IMG/VR virus record: IMGVR_UViG_3300030104_006883
Span: 121,928-185,927 of that record
DNA: 64,000 bases
Origin: a virus
Reading direction: 5' to 3' (one strand)
Shown here: one piece after another, positions 8,671 to 18,552 of the stretch
Layout: every line of letters begins with the position of its first letter
Position numbering within the stretch: position 1 is the stretch's first letter
Translations under genes and position numbers: made by a program
Notes under the pieces: model-generated
Databases searched by the model: none
What the model saw: only the letters and a program-made list of their open reading frames with translations
What the model was told of the DNA's origin: nothing

Positions 8671-10668
8671 GTGGCAGAAGAAGATGAGATAAGAATTGAA
8701 AATATAAGTAGAATCAAAGAAGAAACAGAGGCTCGGAAGGCTCTTCTCGATGTGACTCAACAGGAACAGGCTGAGATCGCAAAGCAGATAGCTACGCTCA
8801 AGGCAAAGAACGAACTCAGCGACGCAGAGCAGGACACCCTACAAAAGCTTTTACAGGTAAGAAAAGATAATATAGAGATCATGGTAAAGACTCGCGCAGA
8901 GCTTGACAAGGCCAGCGAGAAATACCAGGAAGTCACTAATAAAATAAAAGAACTACAAGATGTCGGTAAAACTGCTGCGGATAATATAAAAGACCTCGGA
9001 AGAGCTTTCGGAATACCTAAGAATTTTGAAAAAGGGCTTGTTGGCTCTATCATAAAGCTGGGTATGATGAACAGCAAAACAGAGGAAGGTCAAAAGGCGA
9101 TGCAAGGCTTTAAAAAGAGCTTTGAGGGCACTTTTAGCAAGGCCAATATCTTGATGGCAGCTACAGGGTTTATATTAACCGCTGTGCAAGATGCCGCAAT
9201 GTTCCTATTTAAGAGCTTAAAAGACGTTGTGATCGCCTTCGATGAGATGAGGGCTTCTGTTAACAAAAACATTTTATCTGGGCAAGAATACGCTCAAATA
9301 GCTAAAGAAACATCAGCAGCCAATCTCTACCTCGGAGTTACAGCAGAAGTTGCAGCCGAAAGTGTGTCTGCTATCGCTCAAAACCTAGATTTAGCAAGCG
9401 ATAGAAACAAGATGTTCGCCCAGGAGTTAACACTCACTGTTTCCAAGATGCACATTTTAGGCGCGGACGCCAAGCAAACCACCCAGGCCTTATCATTCTT
9501 CCAAAGAGGCCTTAAATTAAATGCAACAGCCGCGAAGGCTATGACAATGGAAGTCTTCCAACTTTCCCAGGGTCTAAAAACGAATCTTGGAGAGGCGTTC
9601 GATCAATTAAATACAGCGATGCCTACGCTAGCGGCTCATGGAGACGACATGATGAAGGTGTTCGAGGGATTAGCGATTCAATCGAGAGCCTCTGGGGCAT
9701 CTATGCAGACTCTTCTGAGTGTGGCTGGCAAATTTGATGAATTCCGAACAGGTGCGGAGGCAGCGGCAGCTTTAAACAGCATTATGGGAGGAGCGCTGCT
9801 CAACTCTACAGAGCTTGTGAGAATGAGCGAGGAAGAGAGATTAAAAACAATCGTAAGCACAATCCAGGCGCAAGGGGTTGCCTTTAAAGACATGGATCGA
9901 TATGAGAAAAAGTTAATTGCTAGCAAGCTGGGTATCACTGACATGGCAGAGGCAAACAAACTATTTGGAATGAGCATGTCAGAATATGACGAATATAGAA
10001 ATCAAGTAGATGCAGCAGAAAAGTCACAACAAGCGCTGGCTGACGCGGTTCTAAAAGCGACGCCAATAATCCAACAACTACAGCAGCTTGTGATGGATTT
10101 CGTAGTGGCATATGGTGATGATATCGAAGCCTTATTAAGAGGTACTTTGGATTTAGCAAAGAGCTTTATGGAATGGAAGAAGTCAGGGGAGTGGCTCTCA
10201 CCCTGGGGGGCCGCAGTTGTAGGTATCCTTGGTTCGGTAACAGCCGCTCTGGGGCTCTTTGTCGCAATGGTTGTTAAATTAGCAGCAGTTGCTCTTCCAT
10301 TAAAACCTATACTTGCAGGCTTGGGCGCGGCTGTCGCGCCTCTAGCTGCTGGTATGGGCCTCGCGGGCGGCACAGCCACAGCCACAGCCGCTGCTGGCGC
10401 AGGCGCTGCTGCGGGGGGAGCAGGATTGTTGGTTGCTGGCAAGGTACTGGCGGTTCTTGCTGGAGTGGCGGCACTTGGCTATGCGGGTTATAAGCTCTTT
10501 GAGGGTAACGATAGAGCAACACCAGCACCAGCCCAGGCCCAGCGAGCATCTCAGGGAGATTTTGTAATAGACAATGCAACCCTGAACCTCACTTTTAGTG
10601 CAGAAGAAACAGTGAAAATATCAAAGACACTTACAAGCGTTGGATTAAAAGCCAACGGGATGACATAG
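8671..10668 (+). CDS. Tail tape measure-like protein
   Basis: A 665-residue protein with the architecture of a phage tape measure: an N-terminal coiled coil (about residues 1-110, Glu/Lys/Gln rich), long helical middle, and a strongly hydrophobic Ala/Gly-rich stretch at about 505-610 that could form several membrane-spanning helices. Such proteins set tail length and help move DNA through the host membrane. Start GTG 8671 follows ATAGGAGG. T4 uses gp29 here; I see no direct gp29 motif, so the call rests on architecture and position before the tube cap gene. Confidence 0.65.
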   Translation: MAEEDEIRIENISRIKEETEARKALLDVTQQEQAEIAKQIATLKAKNELSDAEQDTLQKLLQVRKDNIEIMVKTRAELDKASEKYQEVTNKIKELQDVGKTAADNIKDLGRAFGIPKNFEKGLVGSIIKLGMMNSKTEEGQKAMQGFKKSFEGTFSKANILMAATGFILTAVQDAAMFLFKSLKDVVIAFDEMRASVNKNILSGQEYAQIAKETSAANLYLGVTAEVAAESVSAIAQNLDLASDRNKMFAQELTLTVSKMHILGADAKQTTQALSFFQRGLKLNATAAKAMTMEVFQLSQGLKTNLGEAFDQLNTAMPTLAAHGDDMMKVFEGLAIQSRASGASMQTLLSVAGKFDEFRTGAEAAAALNSIMGGALLNSTELVRMSEEERLKTIVSTIQAQGVAFKDMDRYEKKLIASKLGITDMAEANKLFGMSMSEYDEYRNQVDAAEKSQQALADAVLKATPIIQQLQQLVMDFVVAYGDDIEALLRGTLDLAKSFMEWKKSGEWLSPWGAAVVGILGSVTAALGLFVAMVVKLAAVALPLKPILAGLGAAVAPLAAGMGLAGGTATATAAAGAGAAAGGAGLLVAGKVLAVLAGVAALGYAGYKLFEGNDRATPAPAQAQRASQGDFVIDNATLNLTFSAEETVKISKTLTSVGLKANGMT

Positions 10669-10678
10669 GGGACAACAA

Positions 10679-11530
10679 ATGGCAGCAGGAGACAGCCTAC
10701 AATGGTTCGATAAGGGAGCCGATGCTAGTGATAATTTAGGTAACAAAGGACAATTTATAGAGTTTTATCAAGTTCCTAGTATGGAGGCTGTACGCTTTAA
10801 GGCCTTTGTAACCCAATATGAAGATGCATATAACAGCACCTGGCAGAGGACTCCTGTCTTTGGCAAGATGGACCCAATACATACGTTTCAGCACACACAG
10901 AGGGTGATAAACCTTTCGTGGGAGGTACTTGCGGGTTCCCTTGAAGAGGCAGTAGAGAACCAGAGAAAACTGTCTATGCTCGTACAAATGTTATACCCAT
11001 CATATGAGGGTTCAGAGAACGGGGGGAAAAGAGTAAAAACAGCCCCTATATTTAAAGTAAAATTTATGAACTTGATAACTGACTCTTCGGTATCCTCGGA
11101 ATCATCTATGGCAGAGACAAGTGGCCTTGTATGTACGATTGATGGTTTTAGACACTCTCCCGTAATGGAGAGCGGACACTTTGTATCAAATGGTGGCTTG
11201 TTTCCAAAAAATTTCCAACTACAATGCAGCATGCATGTCCTACATACTCATGAGCTTGGATGGAATGGAGCAGGAGACTTTGAAGAAACAAATTTCCCAT
11301 ATGGCTCCGATGATAGAGCTTTGGCGGTGGGCTCGGTGGCACAAGGAGATGAGGTTGTACGTAACGAGGACGGCACTTTTGAAGCGAAAATATCATCTTT
11401 GCCAAAATCGATTAGAAGAGGACAAGGAACTAATAATCGGTTCTTAAAGCCATCAGCATGGGAAGAGATGCAAGGATTACCGGCAGAGGTGCCGGTTAGT
11501 GATTTTAGTCCGTCTAAACAGAAGAAATAA
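10679..11530 (+). CDS. gp48: Baseplate tail-tube cap, gp48-like
   Basis: A 283-residue protein with the gp48/gp54 type pattern: FKAFVTQYEDAYNSTW, a VFGKMDPIHTFQHTQR segment, then SLEEAVENQRKLSMLVQMLYP, and later a PKNFQLQCSMHVLHTHELGW segment. In T4, gp48 sits on the hub and starts tube assembly. The gene lies between tape measure and gp53-like genes, as expected. The C-terminal 60 residues are low complexity. Confidence 0.75.
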   Translation: MAAGDSLQWFDKGADASDNLGNKGQFIEFYQVPSMEAVRFKAFVTQYEDAYNSTWQRTPVFGKMDPIHTFQHTQRVINLSWEVLAGSLEEAVENQRKLSMLVQMLYPSYEGSENGGKRVKTAPIFKVKFMNLITDSSVSSESSMAETSGLVCTIDGFRHSPVMESGHFVSNGGLFPKNFQLQCSMHVLHTHELGWNGAGDFEETNFPYGSDDRALAVGSVAQGDEVVRNEDGTFEAKISSLPKSIRRGQGTNNRFLKPSAWEEMQGLPAEVPVSDFSPSKQKK

Positions 11531-11543
11531 GGTGTGTTAAAAA

Positions 11544-11882
11544 ATGGGCGTAAGATACGATAATAGAGCAACTATAAAAATATTAAAAGATTACTATAAG
11601 TCTGCTTTGCAAAGGAGAAATCTTAAAGATTTAACAATCTTTAAGACGCCTGTATTAAATTATCCAACTGCTGAGCAGGCCGACCATTTAAACTTGATAA
11701 GACACACTTGGTCAACTGGAGACAGGTTTTATAAACTGGCCTACAAGCACTATGGCGACCAAGAGCTTTGGTGGGTAATTGCGTTTTTTAATCAAAAGCC
11801 TACCGAGTCCCATTTAAGCTTGGGAGACACTGTTTTGGTGCCTCTTAACTTAGAACTAATGCTAGAAATATTGGGAGTATAA
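11544..11882 (+). CDS. gp53: Baseplate wedge protein gp53-like with LysM-type end
   Basis: A 112-residue protein with the gp53 signature: HTWSTGDRFYKLAYKHYGDQ followed by LWWVIAFFN and a GDTVLVPLN end, a LysM-like fold. In T4, gp53 locks baseplate wedges around the hub. The stop overlaps the lead-in of the next gene, whose ATG follows 2 bp later. Confidence 0.85.
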   Translation: MGVRYDNRATIKILKDYYKSALQRRNLKDLTIFKTPVLNYPTAEQADHLNLIRHTWSTGDRFYKLAYKHYGDQELWWVIAFFNQKPTESHLSLGDTVLVPLNLELMLEILGV

Positions 11883-11883
11883 C

Positions 11884-14800
11884 ATGGGAGGAAGCGCACC
11901 AGGAGGCCCAGCAAAGCCTATTGTAGATGATCAGCAAGTTCTCGATGCCTTGGCTCAGGTTGGAGTAAAGTATCAAACCAGCAATGTACCTGGGCTAACC
12001 CAAGACCAGAGAAACGAGATCCTTGACAAGGTAAAAAGCTATAAAAAGATAAAAGAAATATTAGAAAGAAGTCTCAATAGAGATGCTGCTCGATTAAGGG
12101 CATTTCTCAAGAACTATTCAGGATTTAGAGGCAGACCAGTTGTCAGTGCCGCGCCAGCACAAGGGTCATACTTCCAAAAGTTTGCTTTATTTTTTACCAC
12201 TTCTGAAGATGAAGATGCTGTAAACCATCTTGATGATGCTAAGCCGACTGTCCGCGCAGGAGGCCCTAAGACTAGCGTCGAATATTTTTTTGAAAAACTT
12301 ACTAACGAGGCTCAATATAGACAGGAACTTATTGATCTAGTTGGCTTTAACCCAATTTACAATAAGAACTCAAATCCTGATGGCTGGATCGGCCCTGAAC
12401 TAATCACAACTCATGATGAAATGGTACGTGCTTTGGGCCAGGTCCACGAAATGGGCGACAACTTTGTCGATAGCAGAGAGAACCCAGATTTTGGAAAAGT
12501 AGAATATTTTAAAATATTAGACAGAGAACTTTTAGTAGGACAAAACAGCGGCGGTGCCAAAACCTATCGATCTGTAATTTTAAACTTTCTTCGGTGGGTA
12601 GAAGGAGAAAACAAAAAACAAGATTCAATCAAAGAAGACATAGAGTCAATCATAGGAATAGAGTCCGGCACTACCAGTGGCCTGGAGCTTAAGGAAACAG
12701 AATCTGAAGAGCAGCCAATTACCGAGGTTGTGGAGAGAGAAAGAAGATTCCAAGATCAATGTTTTTTGACTAGTAATTTTAATAAAATATTTGAAAGTAC
12801 GGGCACGACAAGTTATGAGCATTTTATATCTCTTCAGGGAGAGCCGTTCGTAGCGACCAACAACATGACTTTTCACAAAGGGCAAAAGGCTTTCGCAGAT
12901 CTTACATCGTTAGAAATGTCCATGCTCTTTCCCAAGATCAAGCTTTCTAAAGTTTTCTATACAAAAAAAGACGGGAAATTTCAAACTTTAGCATCAGTTC
13001 CCTTTAAGTTTGGCACTTTTAATGACTTCAAGGACCCCTCGATGCTGACTATGAGCAGGAGAGCCAGGGGAGACGACGCAGGCATAGAGTCGTTTTCTTT
13101 TTCTTTCGAAGGGCAGGATTACGCAACAGCGGACAAGATAATAGTTTGCAATGCGACATATTTTTTCAGGTCTATGTCTGATTTTATATCTGATTTTAAG
13201 CATGGAGATAGAATTTTTAGTTATTCGGATTTAGCGGCATACCCTGCCGGAAGAGAAGAGTTTGCTATTAAAGCAGAAGTTGGATGGCAAACTCCGGACG
13301 ACTTGTCTACGCTCGTTGGTTCTAGTCGGGCAGATAAGATAAAAAAGGCGGCGGCGTCCGCAAAATTAGCTATCTTCTTGGAGGTGACTAGCTTTAATTA
13401 CGAGATTAATGAGGACGGCTCTTTAAAGGTATTTGCAGAGTACATGGGCTGGATAAACAATATGCTGTCTGGCCTTAAATTTGATATATTTTTAAATCCT
13501 GATACCGGCGGTGAAATTGATGATCTAAAGCTCGCTACGGCGGAACACTTGGTCACTATCTTAAAGGACCCGTTTGAGCGTGATAGAAAGTTATCTGACG
13601 TTATAGATAACGTAGCGACAGATGTAAATCTTGGCGTTAGCATTGGTGAAGACCCAAGGAGAGTTTTTGTTAATGATATAGGCAGAGTCGCGCAGAGCAT
13701 TGGTTCTAAACAAGATGTACAAAGCACGCTATTGAAATATGTTGACCAAGGCACCGGGATCGACAAGAATATAACTCTTTCACAATATGTGATTAACACG
13801 TCTCCTAATCCAGATAAAGATGCCAATCCTGCTAAAAGGCAAGAAACGCTACAGAAATTTTTGGATGAATCAAGAAGAAACGTAAAAAAAATACAAGAAG
13901 AGGGACTGCTCATAAACCACGATGGTCTTTTAGAAGAGGTATTTGAAGAAGGTCTTGTTTACAGAGTTGATATTCCAGAGGAATCCCTCTCTGATTACCA
14001 AACTAAAGATTTAAATAAGAGACTGTCTCCTTCGATAAGAAAAACATCACAAATTATGGAAAAAAAGGATGTCTTTACTGTTGAAACGCTAGATACTAGC
14101 GCTCAAGGCAAGATTGGCGAAAACTTAATATCCGCCACAAATCGTGCGTTTAGAAACAGAGCCGCAAGGACGAATGACGCTAGAGACTTTCCGGCAGCGG
14201 GTGGCCCTAATGGACGCTTCTCCGGCAGTGGTGGATATAAAATATATTTTGTAACTTTTGGAAATATTTTAAACACGGTAATGAAGAGAGTGTACAGCCC
14301 AAGAAACAAAGACAAGAATGCGTATATAAAGAAATTTAATATGATTGTTGGTTCTGCTAGCACGGAAACGGGTCCGTTCTCTGTAAGAAAGCCCGCTAAT
14401 AAACACAAAAAAGATAACGCTAAAAAAGCAGAAAAGACAGACGAAGCATCGATCGCTGATATTCCGGTTTCTTTAGATCTTTTTACCTATTGGTATCTTA
14501 CTGAAATTATGGAAAGCGGACACGTTACTTATGATATCGGCAAGTTTGTACAAAATATGCTTGATAAATTGATTCTTCCGGCCCTCGGCGCTGATTGTCA
14601 AGAGGACACGGAGGTTTCGGACCTTTATACTGTAAAGGGACAGGTTTACAACAGCACTGGCAAAATTATGAATAAAGTAGAAGGTAGGGCTTTAGAGAGA
14701 GGAGACAGGCTCGACGGAACCGACATTTTTGCAAAGAACACACGTTCTTATACTCTAAAAAACATTAATTCTTACTACTACATCTACATGGATTCAAGGA

Positions 14801-15249
14801 CAGCGCTGAAAGGCTTTAAGAAATTTGAACAACAAAAAGAGGACGGAAGAATTATGACTCTAGGCACAGGCTACAACAAGGGCTTAACAAGAAGCATTAA
14901 GTTTAAAGGGAACGATATACAATACTTCCAAGAGGCCGCAGATGCAGCGCTTAGGGACAAATCTGGCAATAACCGTGCGAGAAGGATGTTAAAGTTCCAC
15001 AACGCCGATATTGATTTATTTGGAAATACTATTTTTTATCCCGGCATGGTTGTTTATATCGCTCCCAATTTCCCTGGAATTCGAACACCGTTTGGGAACC
15101 CTGTAAGGCCGGTAGTCACGGCTACCAACATCGCCAACAGCCTTGGAATCGGCGGCTATTACGTAATTACGAAAGTTAGAAGCAGTATAGACTCATCCGG
15201 TGGGTTCCAAACTAGTATAGAAGCTAATTATGAAGCGGGGGCACAATAA
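11884..15249 (+). CDS. Very large baseplate/hub-like structural protein
   Basis: An 1121-residue protein without a family I can name with certainty. The C-terminal 70 residues (DIDLFGNTIFYPGMVVYIAP, then a glycine-rich LGIGGYYVITKVRS) resemble the end of hub proteins of the gp27/gpD type, where a beta domain closes the hub ring. The N-terminal third is helical with a KVKSYKKIKEILERSL stretch; the middle is mixed. Placement after gp53 supports a baseplate role. The length far exceeds T4 gp27 (391), so it may combine hub and other baseplate functions. Confidence 0.5.
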   Translation: MGGSAPGGPAKPIVDDQQVLDALAQVGVKYQTSNVPGLTQDQRNEILDKVKSYKKIKEILERSLNRDAARLRAFLKNYSGFRGRPVVSAAPAQGSYFQKFALFFTTSEDEDAVNHLDDAKPTVRAGGPKTSVEYFFEKLTNEAQYRQELIDLVGFNPIYNKNSNPDGWIGPELITTHDEMVRALGQVHEMGDNFVDSRENPDFGKVEYFKILDRELLVGQNSGGAKTYRSVILNFLRWVEGENKKQDSIKEDIESIIGIESGTTSGLELKETESEEQPITEVVERERRFQDQCFLTSNFNKIFESTGTTSYEHFISLQGEPFVATNNMTFHKGQKAFADLTSLEMSMLFPKIKLSKVFYTKKDGKFQTLASVPFKFGTFNDFKDPSMLTMSRRARGDDAGIESFSFSFEGQDYATADKIIVCNATYFFRSMSDFISDFKHGDRIFSYSDLAAYPAGREEFAIKAEVGWQTPDDLSTLVGSSRADKIKKAAASAKLAIFLEVTSFNYEINEDGSLKVFAEYMGWINNMLSGLKFDIFLNPDTGGEIDDLKLATAEHLVTILKDPFERDRKLSDVIDNVATDVNLGVSIGEDPRRVFVNDIGRVAQSIGSKQDVQSTLLKYVDQGTGIDKNITLSQYVINTSPNPDKDANPAKRQETLQKFLDESRRNVKKIQEEGLLINHDGLLEEVFEEGLVYRVDIPEESLSDYQTKDLNKRLSPSIRKTSQIMEKKDVFTVETLDTSAQGKIGENLISATNRAFRNRAARTNDARDFPAAGGPNGRFSGSGGYKIYFVTFGNILNTVMKRVYSPRNKDKNAYIKKFNMIVGSASTETGPFSVRKPANKHKKDNAKKAEKTDEASIADIPVSLDLFTYWYLTEIMESGHVTYDIGKFVQNMLDKLILPALGADCQEDTEVSDLYTVKGQVYNSTGKIMNKVEGRALERGDRLDGTDIFAKNTRSYTLKNINSYYYIYMDSRTALKGFKKFEQQKEDGRIMTLGTGYNKGLTRSIKFKGNDIQYFQEAADAALRDKSGNNRARRMLKFHNADIDLFGNTIFYPGMVVYIAPNFPGIRTPFGNPVRPVVTATNIANSLGIGGYYVITKVRSSIDSSGGFQTSIEANYEAGAQ

Positions 15250-16483
15250 ATTGGTTGATATAACATCGAAACTTTACAGAGGGGGCATGAAAGCAGGGAC
15301 AGCTTTTTTCTCTAGACAGAATGAAGAGTTAGAATATCTTTTTAATCGCAACATCACCAATGTTGGATCTACTAGGGGAGTGATCGGTCTTTACGGACTT
15401 GTAGACATGCAGTTTAATACGGTCAATATGGCGGGAACCTATCAAGACGGTGTAGACAGCGGTCGGCTTATTATAGCAAACACCAGCGCGAGCCCAATCT
15501 TTGTCACTAATTTTGTTCACGATGCTTTTGACGCCATGGCAACTTATTATAATGTTGCCAAGCAACACAATAAAATAAGAGCAAATGCAGGCTTTCTTGT
15601 TGATATGAAAATCAAGAGAGGATATGAGAGCATTAATAACTCTCACGAGGCATATATGCAGACTTATTTCCAAGCTTTCACAGATTATCTAAACTCTAGA
15701 GGGCTGGTGGAAAAGATTAGGAACTTTAAAGAGTTTATGCATCATTTCGAGAATTTTATTTATCAAGTCGTCACAGAGAACCCGGTTACTAGAACCGGAT
15801 TCACAAGAAGCATTTATTCTAATATTTTGAATGGTGGTTTGGCCATTGAAATAGAGAATATTAGTAAGTCTAGAGAAAATCTAAAGGTTACTGATTTTTA
15901 TGAAAATCCAAATTTTGATAATTATTCAAAAATAGCAAATCATTTTGGCTTTGTCGTTGATCGAGACGTTCCTTGGAGGCTACTTGCAAACATATCTTCA
16001 CCGAGAATGCAACTTTTTATGCAACAACACGGAGTGACAAAGATGGGACTGTTTGACCAGTATTATGTTAAAACTTCCACATTAGATGTTGATATTTTAA
16101 TAAAACACGCGGCAACATTTTACAACACATACGTGGCGAGAGAACCTGAGACCACACGCCCTGAATTGGTTTTTAATCAAAATTGTCCAACAAAAGGCTC
16201 CTATCTTGGTTCTATATCCACCGGAACTTTAAAAATTAAAAAATTAGCTAGAACCACTGTTAGCAAGGAAGGCGCTATAGCAGACTACGGCGTAAAGCAC
16301 TGGGTAAAGCTGTACTTCAAGCTGAGATTGGCGGAGGAAAAGATAGATATCTCTACGGCGCAAGCTAACTCTCTGTTACAATCAATTTACTCTCGAAGTA
16401 TAAAAAATAATTCTATTGACTTAGCGCTCGGCGTATTTTATAGTGATTTGGAGATAAAGAGAAGAATTACTGTAGAGTTATAG
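15230..16483 (+). CDS. Unknown protein at the end of the baseplate block
   Basis: Up to 417 residues, overlapping the previous gene by 20 bp if ATG 15230 is used; TTG 15251 after a G-run is the alternative start. I recognise no domain. It is rich in Tyr, Phe and Asn, with DYLNSRGLVEKIRNFKEF and PNFDNYSKIANHFGFVVDRD segments. Context (after baseplate, before polymerase, stop adjoining the next ATG) suggests a virion or assembly protein. Confidence 0.6.
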   Translation: MKRGHNKLVDITSKLYRGGMKAGTAFFSRQNEELEYLFNRNITNVGSTRGVIGLYGLVDMQFNTVNMAGTYQDGVDSGRLIIANTSASPIFVTNFVHDAFDAMATYYNVAKQHNKIRANAGFLVDMKIKRGYESINNSHEAYMQTYFQAFTDYLNSRGLVEKIRNFKEFMHHFENFIYQVVTENPVTRTGFTRSIYSNILNGGLAIEIENISKSRENLKVTDFYENPNFDNYSKIANHFGFVVDRDVPWRLLANISSPRMQLFMQQHGVTKMGLFDQYYVKTSTLDVDILIKHAATFYNTYVAREPETTRPELVFNQNCPTKGSYLGSISTGTLKIKKLARTTVSKEGAIADYGVKHWVKLYFKLRLAEEKIDISTAQANSLLQSIYSRSIKNNSIDLALGVFYSDLEIKRRITVEL

Positions 16484-17668
16484 ATGTTATTTCAAACGCT
16501 TGACGATAAAAATCAGTGTGTTGCTGTATATGCAAACGGTGAGCTTGACTTCAATGACATTCCGAAGGGGATGACTAGAACCTGGGGATATGTGCCTTAT
16601 ATTCCTGGTGAGATAGAATATGCAAGCCTATATTGTGTCGGATCTTCTTTAACTGACGTGTGCCCTGTTCACATGAGAGAGGGCTGGGCTAAAATAAATA
16701 AAAAACTTAAGGCCTTCCAAAGGTCTTTTCGGACTGCGAAAGTTGATATGAATGAACTGTGTTTTTTTGACCTAGTTCAAGAGCGGTTTTTACTAGAGTA
16801 TTGCGATATGAAGAATCAGATAACGGAGCACGTTTTAAATACGCACCATAAGCCAGACAATTATGATTTTTTGGTTGAACTCTCTTCTATAATACATGAC
16901 GTAAAATATAGGAAGCTAAACATAGACGTGGGTGGAATTAGAGACATATTTGCAAAGCCCAAAACCAGGAACTTCCTCAAGAAGATTAATTCTTTTAGTC
17001 CATACATATCTTACGATATCGCCGGTACAAGAACCGGACGGCTTACGACTAAGAAAGGATCTTTCCCAATCCTGACTTTGGACAAGGACTTTAGAGCAGT
17101 TATTAAACCAAATAATGATCTTTTTATTGAATTGGACTTCAACGCTGCGGAACTGAGAACAGTTTTAGCACTTTCTGGAGTAGAACAGCCTGACAAAGAT
17201 ATACATGAGTGGATAGGCAACAATATTTTTGCATCCACAGAGGGCAGAGAGGAAATAAAAAAGAAGGTTTTTGCATGGCTGTACAACCCGCTGGCGAAGA
17301 ACGATAAGTTAGAATCCGTTTTTAAGAGAAAGGACATTACGAAAAGCCACTTCAACGGCAAAGAGGTCAAGACGCCCTTTGGAAGGACAATTGAAGTAGA
17401 CGAGCGCCGCGCTTTCAACTACATTGTACAAAGCACGACTAGCGACATGTTTTTGCGCTCGATGATAAAAGTCTTTAATCTGCTAAAAGATCGAAAGTCA
17501 CACATAGCGTTTTCAGTGCACGACTCTCTGGTAATTGATTTTGATATGGAAGATAAGGATTTGCTCAGCGAGATGGTGAATGTTTTTTCTGAGACTGACT
17601 TGGCTAAATTTAAGGTAAACATGAGTATAGGCAAGGACTACGGCTCAATGAGAACAAAGAGGTTATAA
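16484..17668 (+). CDS. Compact family-A DNA polymerase
   Basis: 394 residues with the three polymerase motifs of family A: motif A IELDFNAAELR (catalytic Asp218), motif B REEIKKKVFAWLYN (R255, K259, F263 and Y267 spaced as in E. coli RRSAKAINFGLIYG), and motif C HDS (D347; the usual Glu is Ser). RRAFNYIVQSTTSD matches the conserved NxxxQG region. There is no 3'-5' exonuclease domain and the thumb is short; the enzyme is about two thirds the size of Klenow fragment. It probably does repair, gap filling or primer replacement, since a DnaE-type replicase is also encoded. The stop overlaps the next ATG. Confidence 0.8.
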   Translation: MLFQTLDDKNQCVAVYANGELDFNDIPKGMTRTWGYVPYIPGEIEYASLYCVGSSLTDVCPVHMREGWAKINKKLKAFQRSFRTAKVDMNELCFFDLVQERFLLEYCDMKNQITEHVLNTHHKPDNYDFLVELSSIIHDVKYRKLNIDVGGIRDIFAKPKTRNFLKKINSFSPYISYDIAGTRTGRLTTKKGSFPILTLDKDFRAVIKPNNDLFIELDFNAAELRTVLALSGVEQPDKDIHEWIGNNIFASTEGREEIKKKVFAWLYNPLAKNDKLESVFKRKDITKSHFNGKEVKTPFGRTIEVDERRAFNYIVQSTTSDMFLRSMIKVFNLLKDRKSHIAFSVHDSLVIDFDMEDKDLLSEMVNVFSETDLAKFKVNMSIGKDYGSMRTKRL

Positions 17669-18513
17669 TGGAAACTATTATTGGATTAGGAGACGCAGGG
17701 TGCGCTGTCGCCGACTGTTTTAAATCGTATCCGCAATACGAAGTTTATAAAATAAATTCTGAAAAGAAAAAAGAACCTAACTACCTGTATATAACTCCGC
17801 AAAAATCTCACGAAGATTACGAGAACAAAACTAGGCTGAGAAAGGCTTTTTTCGAAAAGATCTCTGGTCCTATTTTACTAATTTTAGGAGGATCGGGAGA
17901 CATATCGGGTGCCTCTCTTAGGATTTTAGAAAAACTAAAAAATAATCCACTTTATGTTCTTTATATTAAGCCCGATGATAGTCTGCTTTCCGATATCAAA
18001 CAGAAGCAGCACAAAGTGGTCTTCAATGTCTTACAGCAGTATGCCAGGTCGGCACTTTTGGAAAAAATGTACATTGTTGAAAACTCTAAGGTTGAGGCGG
18101 CTCTCGGTGAACTGCCGGTTATTGGGTATCATGATAAAATAAACCAAATGGTAGTTTCTACTATGCACATGCTGAATGTTTGTTATAACACAGATGCGGT
18201 TATAAATACTTTCTCTGACCCTCTTGATGTCTGTAGGATATCGACTTTCGGGATAACAGACCCGGAGACGGGGGAGGATAAGCTTTTTTATGATTTAGAA
18301 TATCCTCGCGAGATCTGTCTCTACTACGCTATTAATAAAGAAAAACTAGAGACAGACGGCTCTTTACTGCGTAAAATAACAACGTCTGTTAAAGAAAAAA
18401 ATGGCGAAAAAACCAGAACAGCGTTTGGAATCTATCCTACTGAATACGAAAGAGATTATGCCTATTGCGTCATGCATTCGTCTCATATACAAGAACAAAA
18501 AATTGATTTTTAA
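17668..18513 (+). CDS. Tubulin/FtsZ-like protein
   Basis: 281 residues with the layout of the tubulin/FtsZ fold. It begins with a glycine loop GLGDAGCAV (FtsZ: GVGGGGGNA), then ILLILGGSGDISGASL at about 69-84 in the position of the tubulin signature GGGTGTG, followed by VLYIKPDD like FtsZ VVTKPF, YIVENSKVEAAL like ITIPNDKLL, a helix with KINQMV, and a DPLDVCRIST strand like FADVRTVM. It is shorter than FtsZ or PhuZ. If it polymerises it could organise replication or DNA position; the role is unknown. Family call is by motif order, not by search. Confidence 0.6.
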   Translation: METIIGLGDAGCAVADCFKSYPQYEVYKINSEKKKEPNYLYITPQKSHEDYENKTRLRKAFFEKISGPILLILGGSGDISGASLRILEKLKNNPLYVLYIKPDDSLLSDIKQKQHKVVFNVLQQYARSALLEKMYIVENSKVEAALGELPVIGYHDKINQMVVSTMHMLNVCYNTDAVINTFSDPLDVCRISTFGITDPETGEDKLFYDLEYPREICLYYAINKEKLETDGSLLRKITTSVKEKNGEKTRTAFGIYPTEYERDYAYCVMHSSHIQEQKIDF

Positions 18514-18514
18514 C

Positions 18515-18552
18515 TTTACAAACGTTTTTGTGTGAGTTATAGTTGGCTCACA
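18515..18552 (+). promoter_or_regulatory. Promoter with inverted repeat before the SSB gene
   Basis: A -35-like TTTACA (18515-18520) and a -10-like TTATAG or TATAGT (18537-18543) at 16-17 bp. The -10 lies within an inverted repeat, TGTGAG (18531-18536) and CTCACA (18547-18552), separated by 10 bp. This could be an operator or a hairpin at the mRNA start. A leader of about 65 nt follows. Confidence 0.5.

Noticed and set aside
10002-10579. Minus-strand Ala/Pro-rich ORFs opposite the tape measure end
   Set aside because: Caused by the Ala/Gly-rich codons of the tape-measure gene.
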